Shown: positions 1-7,414 of the stretch, piece by piece
How positions within the stretch are numbered: position 1 is the stretch's first letter
Layout: each line of letters begins with the position of its first letter
NCBI GenBank assembly: GCA_905197385.1
Contig: CAJJYO010000023.1
Span: 1 to 13,033, forward strand
Direction: 5' to 3'
DNA: 13,033 nt
DNA from: an uncultured Collinsella sp.
GTDB lineage: Bacteria; Actinomycetota; Coriobacteriia; Coriobacteriales; Coriobacteriaceae
Made by a program: the position numbers and the translations under genes
The notes under the pieces: model-generated
What the model saw: only the letters and a program-made list of their open reading frames with translations
Databases searched by the model: none
Told to the model about the DNA's origin: nothing

Positions 1-3000
1 CACTTGAGCCACCATCGCCGTCCGCCGTCATCGGGGCGTCGTGAAGCCCTGTGGCGTCCGCGCTGTCGCATACGCCGACCTGAACTTCTGAGCGTTCGCA
101 TGCCGCGTCGGGCACGTGGAGCTCATGCAGTACAGCACCCAGCGCCGAGTTCGCGCCCGGTCGAATTTCTTCGAGCGTTACGGGATCGAGCGCCACCAGA
201 TTACGCGCCTTCGCATACAGCGTTACGCGTTTGCCCACTTCGTCGCTCCAACTCTCGGGGATGGCGAAGCTCATACGGAACTGTGCCGTGCAACCCGGTG
301 CCAGCACGGCGTTGCCGTTGTCGGCTACCAGCGGGTGCGTTGCAAAACGTGCGCCCAGCGTCTCGAGCGCGTACTTCACGTGTGCCATATCGTTGGCCGA
401 AGCGTCCTCGGCAAGCTCTGGATCGTAGATCGAAGCCATGCGTGCGTTCACTCCGAATCCGATGGATGCGCTGGAGAACGGCTGGCTGGAGCCCTCTCGG
501 TACAGATCGATCGTGCCGGCGGTCAGTAAGGTGTTGCCGTCGTTTCGCACCGTGACCATGAAGGATTCGCCTGCTGCTCCGGGCACCACCGCGCCCGAGG
601 TAGCAACGGCGCCCGTCGGAGTGGCACACGCCACCAAGGGCACTTCGATGTCGTGCAGCTCTGCCTCGCTCTTCTCCGCGCTCACAATGTGCGTGGCGAG
701 CGCGGAGAGCATGCCTCCCGACGTCAAAAATGTCGTTATCTGATCGACGGGATGGTCCAGCTCGCACATCACAAACGGCTCCGTGAACAGATCGCCCGCC
801 AAGGTGCTGGCGAAGATGCGGAAGTGCTTGCCCATCACTGCAACCGGGTTGCCTTCTTCGTCGTAGGTTTGTCCCACCTTGCCATCGGTGTTCTCTACAT
901 AGAGCACGCACCTGCCGTTGTTGCTTACGCTAAACGATGCCGGGCCACAGCCTGCGGCACCCACGGGCTGCGTTGCAAATGCCGATGCGCCTCGCGTCCA
1001 CGTAACATGCTGCAGCTGCTCGTTGACAGTTGCCAAAAAGCCCGTGTGCTGCGGCCACGGCACCGCGTGGGGTACTGTGGCATCTGGCGACATAACGCCC
1101 CAGCCCGCGATGGACTGGCCGATCACGGCGTACGATGCGCAGCCGCAACCGTCTGCGGTCTCGTATGCAACGGGCACCACCATTTTGCCGTTGATATTCT
1201 CGGGCTCACCCAGCTCGATGCTCGACGGTGCTTGCGGAAAGCGGAGAACTTGGCGGAACGTCAGGCTGTCGCCCGAAACGTCCGACCATAGGGTAAAGCA
1301 CTCCAGCGCAACCTCAGCCTCGCTGCCGAGCGCCTTTTCTGCGGTGGTCCCGCGGCGGTGGAGGTAAGCGCCCGACAGGCGCCCGTCGACAAGTGTCTTG
1401 CCCACCGTGATGCGTGGGCACTGCAGGCAATGGTAGCCATCCTCCTGAAGGCGGCCGCGCGAGATGCTGCGCCACGACGTGTGCGATATCACGCGAACTC
1501 CGTCGTTGCTTATGCGCAGGCGCACAACGGACAGTATGCCGGATGTGCTCGCCGTATCGAAAAGGGTGTTGTCGCCGGCGGGGCGCTCGCCCGAGACCAG
1601 CAGCACGTAGGCGTCCTGGTTTCCTCTTCCGTCCGTATATTCCACTACGTCGAAGTCGTAATCGTATATGCTGTCGCGCTCCACGTCGCCCTCGCCAAAC
1701 CCAAGGGGAAAGTCTACAGGCGTGGGAGCGGACCACGTCCCGTTTGCCTTTGTGTGTACCACCAGGCGCGAGCGACCATTGTCGCCGTAGCGCACCGAGG
1801 CGATACGGAACAGGCATTCTACGCCGGCAATCATTGCCAGCTTCATGTGGGCTTCGCTGAGCACGCCAGCAAACAGCACGTTGTCGCTCGAGGGCTTGAT
1901 GCCGCCACGCTCGTCCTCCGACACGCCGGCAGAATCGGCGTTCGGGTCGGCAACGGTGTTCGTTGCCTGACCGATGTAGGTGTACTCATACATCGGCGCG
2001 GCGTTTTCGTCGTTCTCTATCAGTGCATGGACGAAATGCTCGATCTGTCCCGTGTCGTCGCTTTCTGCATCCGCCTCGAGCTCAATGCACGTGACCGCTT
2101 GATCCCAATCGCGCACGACAGGCGCGGCGTTTACGGCAGTGGCCTTAACCTCAGCGCGTGCGAGCAGCTCGGCGTTGGTGACGATGGTGGCCGATGCGAT
2201 AAATTGCGGCACGCCGCCCGCCTCGATGTTGCCGGGCATGCCGAAGCGGGCATCCAACGTGTAAGGCGTATCTCCACCCAATGCGAGCTCAGAGCGCTGG
2301 AGCACATACTGGTTGCTATTGTTCACCGACATATTCCACGAATCGAGGAGTGTGGGCCACGATCCCGACCAAGCCTTGGTGGTCCACTTGAACATTACGA
2401 ACTGGAGTATCACATCGACATCGACGTCTGCACCCACGCGCAGCCGCGGAAGCTGGTGCCCGTCCGCCTTCTCGTACCCAATGAACAGGGTGAGGGATGC
2501 GGCGCCACGCACGGCAGACGAGGCGACGCCTGCAACGCCGGCGCCAAAGGTAACGGCAAGCCCGATCTGGATGGTGAATGAGCCCGACGTGTTGGAATAG
2601 TCGAGCGAAATGTTCTTGAAAAACGCCGCGCCGCTGCCGTGCGTGTGGGCACCCACGGCGAGCGCCAGCTTCGCCAGCACCCAGGGGTTGACGTTTAGGA
2701 AAAAGGGCACCGGTCCTAGGGTAAACTGCTCGGTCCAATTGAGGTCGGTTCTTACCTGGAAGAGGGCCTTAATATTGCCGTATGCGGGGTCGTTGTTGCT
2801 GCCCCAGGTTTTGCCTACCCAATCGTAGGCGAGCGATCCGTACACCTGTGTGGCGATATCCATCGTGAACAGCAGCGTGCAATGGTGACGAAGGAGCTTG
2901 GTGTTTCTTGGATCAGTGCCCGAACCGGCACTCATGCTCTTGTACTGATTCCACTTCCCTTCCATCTCGTCGAGGTAGCGGTTTGCCTGCTTGGCGCCCG

Positions 3001-4123
3001 ACTCGCGCGGCGATTTCTTCCAGTATTCCAGATCAGGGTTGCCCGAATCGTTCATATAGCTGGCTGGTTTGTATCCTCCGCCAAACAGCACGTACCCGGC
3101 AAAAGAGAAATCGAACAAAATGGGGAATGAGGGCATCCAGCACGTGAACTTATTGCCGCCGATGCCGGGAAACGCCGCCGGAAAATCAAACGGAGTGATC
3201 TCTTGGTCCATGGTAGTAGGAATGATGGTGGTCGAGCCCGATTCTGCCTTTGCGGCCGGCGCGGTGACAACGGCCATGGGAGAGGAGAGCGTGTAGGTTT
3301 TGCCCTGATAGTCGAGCACAAAGCGCAGCTTGCATCCTTCCTCCAGAAGGCCCGATGCCGCATCGAGGAACTTGTCTTCGAGCGTGAATGTCGCCAGATT
3401 ATCCGAACCCGATGCACCGGCCTTGACTTGGCCAATTTGCGTGACGGTTTCGGGCGAGCTGCCCGTGGCGGGCAATACCTTGTTGATGCACAGCGTTGCC
3501 TGTCCACCCTGTGGCAGATGTGCCTGCACGGTAAAGGAGTGCGTATCGGGCTGTTCGTTTGCCGTGTCGTCCTTCGGCAATGCCATGAACGTGGCTTCAG
3601 CGTACTGGATGTCCCATTCGTCGAATGTGAGCTGGCGAAAGTACGGCTCGCCATCGGAGAGCGGACGTGTGGGTGCGGTAATGGCGGTGCCGCCTTGGAC
3701 ACGCGCGAGGGGAATCTCGACATCGCGGTAGCCTTTCATGCTGATGGAGATACCGCCGTTAAAGTCGTACGCGTCAAGGAGTGTTGCCTCGTCCACGTAG
3801 CCTTCCGAAAGCGGCGCGACCTCAAAAATGGCCGTGCCTTCGTCATTGGTAGTGGCGGTGAGCTGCTTGCCTGCGGCATAGCGCGATGTGAGCGTGACCT
3901 GGGCACCCGCGATGGGCGTATTCTTGTTGGCGACATCGACCACGACCACACCAAACATGGTGCGCGAGAGAACGAGCACCCTGAAGGGGTCTTTTTCGTC
4001 GGCATAGGCTTCGGTGGGCGCGAACGGCAATATGAAGGCGTTTGCGCTTCCTGGCACGCGCGGCAACATAATGCTCGCCAGCGAGGACGCTCCGGCAACA
4101 AGTAACGAACGGCGATCAAGCAT
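1..4123 (-). CDS. Giant exported protein with Ig-like segments (3' end beyond window)
   Basis: Reading the minus strand from ATG at 4123-4121, the frame stays open for 1,374 codons to the left edge, so the C-terminus is missing. The start is chosen because GGGAG lies 6 nt upstream; an in-frame ATG at 4147 has no ribosome binding site. The N-terminus (MLDRRSLLVAGASSLASIML) has a twin arginine followed by a hydrophobic stretch, with likely cleavage after AYA at about residue 41, suggesting export by Tat or Sec. Residues about 55-105 (NTPIAGAQVTLTS, then TNDEGTAIF) look like a CNA-B/carboxypeptidase-regulatory beta-sandwich. Residues about 1,175-1,280, with VTVRNDGNTLLTAGTIDLY, look CARDB-like. 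The middle is rich in aromatic and beta-prone sequence and I recognise no family or catalytic motif. About 18 cysteines are spread along the chain, including a CGC. A surface or secreted role is inferred; cell-wall anchoring cannot be judged without the C-terminus. It follows the LuxR gene on the same strand after 158 bp. Confidence 0.85.
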   Translation of the reverse strand, partial: MLDRRSLLVAGASSLASIMLPRVPGSANAFILPFAPTEAYADEKDPFRVLVLSRTMFGVVVVDVANKNTPIAGAQVTLTSRYAAGKQLTATTNDEGTAIFEVAPLSEGYVDEATLLDAYDFNGGISISMKGYRDVEIPLARVQGGTAITAPTRPLSDGEPYFRQLTFDEWDIQYAEATFMALPKDDTANEQPDTHSFTVQAHLPQGGQATLCINKVLPATGSSPETVTQIGQVKAGASGSDNLATFTLEDKFLDAASGLLEEGCKLRFVLDYQGKTYTLSSPMAVVTAPAAKAESGSTTIIPTTMDQEITPFDFPAAFPGIGGNKFTCWMPSFPILFDFSFAGYVLFGGGYKPASYMNDSGNPDLEYWKKSPRESGAKQANRYLDEMEGKWNQYKSMSAGSGTDPRNTKLLRHHCTLLFTMDIATQVYGSLAYDWVGKTWGSNNDPAYGNIKALFQVRTDLNWTEQFTLGPVPFFLNVNPWVLAKLALAVGAHTHGSGAAFFKNISLDYSNTSGSFTIQIGLAVTFGAGVAGVASSAVRGAASLTLFIGYEKADGHQLPRLRVGADVDVDVILQFVMFKWTTKAWSGSWPTLLDSWNMSVNNSNQYVLQRSELALGGDTPYTLDARFGMPGNIEAGGVPQFIASATIVTNAELLARAEVKATAVNAAPVVRDWDQAVTCIELEADAESDDTGQIEHFVHALIENDENAAPMYEYTYIGQATNTVADPNADSAGVSEDERGGIKPSSDNVLFAGVLSEAHMKLAMIAGVECLFRIASVRYGDNGRSRLVVHTKANGTWSAPTPVDFPLGFGEGDVERDSIYDYDFDVVEYTDGRGNQDAYVLLVSGERPAGDNTLFDTASTSGILSVVRLRISNDGVRVISHTSWRSISRGRLQEDGYHCLQCPRITVGKTLVDGRLSGAYLHRRGTTAEKALGSEAEVALECFTLWSDVSGDSLTFRQVLRFPQAPSSIELGEPENINGKMVVPVAYETADGCGCASYAVIGQSIAGWGVMSPDATVPHAVPWPQHTGFLATVNEQLQHVTWTRGASAFATQPVGAAGCGPASFSVSNNGRCVLYVENTDGKVGQTYDEEGNPVAVMGKHFRIFASTLAGDLFTEPFVMCELDHPVDQITTFLTSGGMLSALATHIVSAEKSEAELHDIEVPLVACATPTGAVATSGAVVPGAAGESFMVTVRNDGNTLLTAGTIDLYREGSSQPFSSASIGFGVNARMASIYDPELAEDASANDMAHVKYALETLGARFATHPLVADNGNAVLAPGCTAQFRMSFAIPESWSDEVGKRVTLYAKARNLVALDPVTLEEIRPGANSALGAVLHELHVPDAACERSEVQVGVCDSADATGLHDAPMTADGDGGSS

Positions 4124-4229
4124 CTTTGGCTCCCATCCCGCAGGCATCGGTGGAAATAATCCAATTTTGCGAGAAGGCATCCTGTCACGGTAGTGCCGTT
4201 CGATGGCCAAAATGTCCAATTTGAGCGCG

Positions 4230-4260
4230 CGAAAGCGTCAGGCCCCCCGGAGCGCTTTCG
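4230..4260. promoter_or_regulatory. Inverted repeat upstream of the giant secreted protein gene
   Basis: CGAAAGCG (4230-4237) and CGCTTTCG (4253-4260) form a perfect 8-bp inverted repeat around a 15-nt GC-rich loop. It lies between the LuxR stop and the giant gene start. No T-tract follows on the minus strand, so it is not a standard intrinsic terminator. It could be an attenuator, an RNA stem in the long leader, or an operator. Two near-repeats of TCCAATTT (about 4162-4169 and 4215-4222) also lie in this 158-bp gap. I could not find a convincing promoter here. Confidence 0.4.
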
Positions 4261-4281
4261 ATACGCCGGGCAGTCTGGCCG

Positions 4282-5286
4282 CTAGCGCAACATGTGGGCA
4301 ACCAGCTCGGCGCGAGTTCCGATACCAAGCTTGGCATACACTCCTGATAGGCGGTTTTTAACAGTGCCCGGCGATACTTCCATGTGGCGTGCGATTTCGG
4401 CGTTGGTCCATCCGCGGCAGGCGAGCATGGCCATGGTGAATTCCGTGGTCGTTAGATCGTCGGCCACGTCCTCGCCCGAATCAGGGTTGTGGATGCGCCG
4501 CCAGCCGTAGCTGAAGCGGTACGTGATCTCGATGATGCGCGCGAAGTCGTCTGGGTATTGCGTTTTTAGGCACGCCTCGATGAGCCCCTGTAAAAGGCCG
4601 TGGTGCTCGCCAATGAGCTCGATAAGGCCGTCGGGGCGCGCAATGCCCCAAGCGGCTCCGAAGTGTGCCTTTGCGGCGTCGATGTCCTTGAGGCTCATGC
4701 ATGCCATGGAGGCTGCCAGGTGCAGGAACAGTTCCGAGATCGGATAACTTCCCTGTTTCATAATCAGGGCGTTTTCCGCCATGCCCAGGCTGCGGCCGTA
4801 TTCGCCGCGCAGATACAAGGCGTGCGCCATCACGTAGCTGGCGAACAGGCGCAGGCCTTCGGGCAGATGCGCCGCAAGTGGATAAAACTCTTCGGCAGAA
4901 TACGGGGAAGGCAAGTGCAGCAGGACGCTTGCGGCCGAGGCGAACAGGATATGCGTGGCGTGGATAGCGGATGATTCCTCGTCGGCCGGCGTATCGAGGA
5001 TGCCCGCAAGGCACCGGCGGGCGTCGGCGATACGGTTGAGCGACAGACTGGCATATCCGCAGATAAAGCATGCGGAATAGCGCAGTGCGGGGTCGGTGGC
5101 GTCAAGATAGGGGCGTGCTGTCCCGGCGGCGAGCGTGGCCTGTCCGCGAAAGTACAGCGCTTCTGCCGTGGCGATGGCGCGCGAATCGGGGTCGGAAATG
5201 CCTGCAACCGCAACGTCAATCTGCCCCGGCACAAAGGCGGTGCACATCAACGGCATGGGAACGCATGGGTAGCCATCGCAGTCCAT
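4282..5286 (-). CDS. LuxR-family transcriptional regulator
   Basis: A 334-aa protein starts at ATG 5286-5284, with GGAG 7 nt upstream; a longer frame reaching to 5469 would overlap the kinase gene and is not preferred. Residues about 277-334 are a LuxR/GerE-type helix-turn-helix: LTTTEFTMAMLACRGWTNAE, then IARHMEVSPGTVKNRLSGVY and AKLGIGTRAELVAHML. The rest is alanine/leucine-rich and helical, with TPR-like spacing (for example ALYLRGEYGRSLGMAENAL), and has no receiver or autoinducer-binding domain that I recognise. This build is common for cytoplasmic regulators of gut Actinobacteria whose ligand is unknown. It sits 68 bp behind the histidine kinase and 158 bp ahead of the giant exported protein on the same strand, so control of that protein is a reasonable inference. 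A TACAAT box (5327-5322, minus strand) in the 68-bp gap could be a weak -10, but no good -35 is visible, so co-transcription with the two-component genes is also possible. Confidence 0.85.
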   Translation of the reverse strand: MDCDGYPCVPMPLMCTAFVPGQIDVAVAGISDPDSRAIATAEALYFRGQATLAAGTARPYLDATDPALRYSACFICGYASLSLNRIADARRCLAGILDTPADEESSAIHATHILFASAASVLLHLPSPYSAEEFYPLAAHLPEGLRLFASYVMAHALYLRGEYGRSLGMAENALIMKQGSYPISELFLHLAASMACMSLKDIDAAKAHFGAAWGIARPDGLIELIGEHHGLLQGLIEACLKTQYPDDFARIIEITYRFSYGWRRIHNPDSGEDVADDLTTTEFTMAMLACRGWTNAEIARHMEVSPGTVKNRLSGVYAKLGIGTRAELVAHMLR

Positions 5287-5354
5287 CTTCCATCTCCCAA
5301 CAGCTGGCAACAATAGCAGCAATTGTACTCCTGTTGCTCGGGACCCCTTTCGTT

Positions 5355-6506
5355 TTACTGTTCGGTTAACGCTGCGGATCGTTTTGGAAGGCTTACGAGC
5401 ATGGTGGTCCCGTTCTCGGAACTTGTTTCGACCTCTACTGTGCCACCGTGAAGCGCTGCAATCTCCCAAACGAGTGCTAGCCCGAGTCCTGCGCCGCCGT
5501 ATGCCCTGCTGCGGGATTTGTCTAGACGAAAGAACGGTTGGAAGATGCTCTCACGGTACTGCTTGGGTATTCCCGGGCCCTCATCTTTGACTCGTAGGAG
5601 CACGTGGCTGTCGCTGTCGCTGATGGAGACGTTGACAGTCGAGTCGGTGCGGCTGTAGCGGATAGCGTTTTCGACCAGGTTGAACACCAGCCGGTACAGT
5701 AGCGTGTCGCTCCCGATTACTAAAGCGTCTCCAGCACAATTGAGGGCTATGCCCTTATTTTCGGCAAGTGGCGTAAGGTCGGTGAGGACCTCTTCGGACA
5801 AGGGGCCAAGTTCAACATCGTCCTCGCAAGGAACGCTGCGGAGCTCACTCATCTCGAGTAATACCTTGGTCATCCGCGACATTCGCTCGGTTTGTTCTTG
5901 TAGCAGGCCGAGCAGCTCGGCTGTTTCGGGTTGCAAACCGGAGTGCTCGGAGATGAATAGTTCAATCTGTGCTTGCATAAGGGCGAGTGGGGTGCGCAGC
6001 TCGTGTGCGGCGTTGCCGGTAAACTGACGCTGTGCAGAGAACCCTTCGCCAAGACGAGCGATCATGTCGTTGAAAGAGGCGCTGCATCGTTGTAGCTCGG
6101 TGGGCATATCTTCATTGAGTCTGATTTCGCTTAGGTTGTCAGGCTGCACGCGCTCAACCTGGGCTGCAAAAGCCCGTAGCGGTTTAAGTGCACGGCCGCT
6201 CACAAAGTATGCCAGCACGCCGCCAAGGAGCGTGACTCCAGCCGTGATGTACCAGGCTGTCGTGCCAAAAGACTCCTGTGCGTCGTTTACGACGATCGTG
6301 ACTCTGTCATCGGGGACCGCTTTCGTCGGGTCGAACGCCTGGGGCGAATCTTCGCCGGTTGCGTTAAAGGCTGAGATGTCACTGCCGATGGCATCCATGT
6401 AGCGCATGCCCGTATAGCCGACCAGGCAGTTCGTCAGAACGCATGCCGCACACGTGAGCAGTGCCGTCATGATCGTTATGCGCCATTGCAGCGAAAGCCC
6501 TTTCAT
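5355..6506 (-). CDS. Two-component sensor histidine kinase
   Basis: A 383-aa membrane sensor kinase. TM1 is about residues 10-32, a short extracytoplasmic segment of about 50 residues (33-84) follows, TM2 is about 85-104, and a HAMP linker runs to about 155. The H-box is FTGNAAHELRTPL with the phosphorylated His at 168. The ATPase part has the N-box (NLVENAIRYS, Asn280), G1 (DEGPGIP, 308-314), F-box (FFRLD, 325-329) and G2 (GGAGLGL, 337-343). All catalytic motifs are intact and the length is normal for OmpR-partner kinases. The small sensor loop has no Cys, haem or PAS motif, so the signal cannot be named. The start codon overlaps the response regulator stop (ATGA, 6506-6503), so the two are translationally coupled. 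It lies divergent from a membrane redox cluster, which makes that cluster a candidate target. Confidence 0.95.
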   Translation of the reverse strand: MKGLSLQWRITIMTALLTCAACVLTNCLVGYTGMRYMDAIGSDISAFNATGEDSPQAFDPTKAVPDDRVTIVVNDAQESFGTTAWYITAGVTLLGGVLAYFVSGRALKPLRAFAAQVERVQPDNLSEIRLNEDMPTELQRCSASFNDMIARLGEGFSAQRQFTGNAAHELRTPLALMQAQIELFISEHSGLQPETAELLGLLQEQTERMSRMTKVLLEMSELRSVPCEDDVELGPLSEEVLTDLTPLAENKGIALNCAGDALVIGSDTLLYRLVFNLVENAIRYSRTDSTVNVSISDSDSHVLLRVKDEGPGIPKQYRESIFQPFFRLDKSRSRAYGGAGLGLALVWEIAALHGGTVEVETSSENGTTMLVSLPKRSAALTEQ

Positions 6507-7177
6507 TCTCCATCCTCCATGACGTAGCCCTCTCCAATCCGATTGCGAATCGGGTCGTATCCCAAAGCGCTGCGTAGCTTTTTGCGGAGCGACGAGATAT
6601 GAACGCGGGTTGCGTTGCTAAAGCTGTTTACGCTGCTATCCCAAACGTGCTCGATAAGCTCCTCTTGGCTTACCGGTCGCCCCTGATTAAGCATCAGGTA
6701 TTCCAAGATTCCCGTTTCCTTGCGTGTAAGAGATAAGGCCTCGCTGCCCACGGAAGCGATGCGCGCCTTGGTGTCAAAGCTGAGTTTTCCGCAGGTTAAT
6801 ACTATGTCGCTTTGTGCGAAGCGCCTGAGGGTAAGGCTGCGGATCCTTGCCGCAAGTTCGTCCAGATGAAACGGCTTGGTGAGGTAATCGTTGGCGCCGG
6901 CATCGAGTCCGTCGACCTTATCGGATACTTCGCCACGCGCGGACAGAATCAGCACCTTGGTCTCGCAGTCGGTTTTCCTAAGTTCCCTGAGTACGGTCAT
7001 GCCGTCGATACGGGGAAGGTTGAGGTCGAGTACCACGAGGTCGAAGGCCTCGACGTCCAGTAGGTCGAGCGCCTCCTGCCCGTCGTGGCAACAGTCGACG
7101 CTGTACGCCAAGTTTCGCAAGCTGCGCGCGATTGCGTCACACAGCGCCTGCTCGTCTTCGACGATCAAAATACGCAT
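6503..7177 (-). CDS. OmpR/PhoB-family response regulator
   Basis: A 224-aa response regulator. ATG at 7177-7175 is chosen because AAGGAG stands 6 nt upstream; an in-frame ATG six codons earlier lies over that site. The receiver domain (residues 1-115) has the acidic pair E8/D9, phospho-acceptor D51 (LVVLDLNLPRIDGM), S79 in the switch position and K101 (YLTKPF). Residues about 125-224 form a winged-helix DNA-binding domain: LTRKETGILEYLMLNQGRPV, then SNATRVHISSLRKKL and IGEGYVM. It is first in the minus-strand operon and its stop overlaps the kinase start. It probably controls its own operon and perhaps the genes diverging from 7268; this is inference from layout. Confidence 0.95.
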   Translation of the reverse strand: MRILIVEDEQALCDAIARSLRNLAYSVDCCHDGQEALDLLDVEAFDLVVLDLNLPRIDGMTVLRELRKTDCETKVLILSARGEVSDKVDGLDAGANDYLTKPFHLDELAARIRSLTLRRFAQSDIVLTCGKLSFDTKARIASVGSEALSLTRKETGILEYLMLNQGRPVSQEELIEHVWDSSVNSFSNATRVHISSLRKKLRSALGYDPIRNRIGEGYVMEDGE

Positions 7178-7267
7178 AACAGTCTCCTTGCACATTTCAA
7201 ATCGCGCTTAACACGGATTTTATAGTCGATATGGTCCAATGGTCGCGTAACGAAAGGAGTGGTTGGG
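7178..7267. promoter_or_regulatory. Divergent control region between two-component operon and redox cluster
   Basis: These 90 bp separate the response regulator start from the 48-aa CXXC peptide start, so both promoters must lie here or in flanking coding sequence. On the plus strand TTAACA (7208-7213), a 16-nt spacer and TATGGT (7230-7235) make a plausible sigma-A promoter. On the minus strand an AT-rich TATAAAAT stretch (about 7224-7217) could be a -10, without a convincing -35. I see no clear direct repeats that would mark an OmpR-type operator. Confidence 0.4.
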
Positions 7268-7414
7268 TTGTTCAAAGCGGTAAAACCCATGGTACAGGTC
7301 GCTTTGTTGATCGTCGGAATTGCCATGGTGTGCTTTGGTGTTATGCGTGGCGAGGCGGATGCCGTGCTGGCCAAAGCGATTAGGCTGTGCTTGGAGTGTA
7401 TCGGAATTGGATAA
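7268..7414 (+). CDS. 48-aa CD1871A-like membrane protein with CXXC motif
   Basis: This short gene starts at TTG 7268, 8 nt after AGGAG (7255-7259 region), and encodes 48 residues. An in-frame GTG at 7259 overlaps the ribosome binding site and is less likely. Residues about 8-25 (MVQVALLIVGIAMVCFGVM) are one membrane segment. A short RGEADAVLAKAIRLCLECIG tail follows, placing a CXXC (C-L-E-C) close to the C-terminus IGIG. From memory this matches the small CD1871A family of CXXC membrane peptides in anaerobic Firmicutes, whose biochemical role is not established. The next gene starts at TTG 7407, overlapping this stop by 8 nt, so the two are translationally coupled. The CXXC could be a dithiol relay or a metal site. 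It is easily missed because of its length and TTG start. Confidence 0.85.
   Translation: MFKAVKPMVQVALLIVGIAMVCFGVMRGEADAVLAKAIRLCLECIGIG

Noticed and set aside
1358..2581. 407-codon plus-strand open frame
   Set aside because: It runs antisense to the giant secreted protein, has no recognisable domain and no good ribosome binding site, and reflects GC-rich codon structure of the opposite strand.
3203..4105. 300-codon plus-strand open frame
   Set aside because: Antisense shadow of the N-terminal third of the giant protein; composition rich in Arg, Cys and Gly with no family match.
3736..4188. Minus-strand frame starting at 4188
   Set aside because: It is the wrong frame of the giant gene: Arg/Pro/Ser-rich, with no signal peptide, and it ends within 150 codons while the +1-shifted frame continues for 1,374.
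5287..5469. N-terminal extension of the LuxR regulator by 61 residues
   Set aside because: The stretch is Arg/Lys-rich, overlaps the kinase 3' end, and a better start with GGAG exists at 5286.
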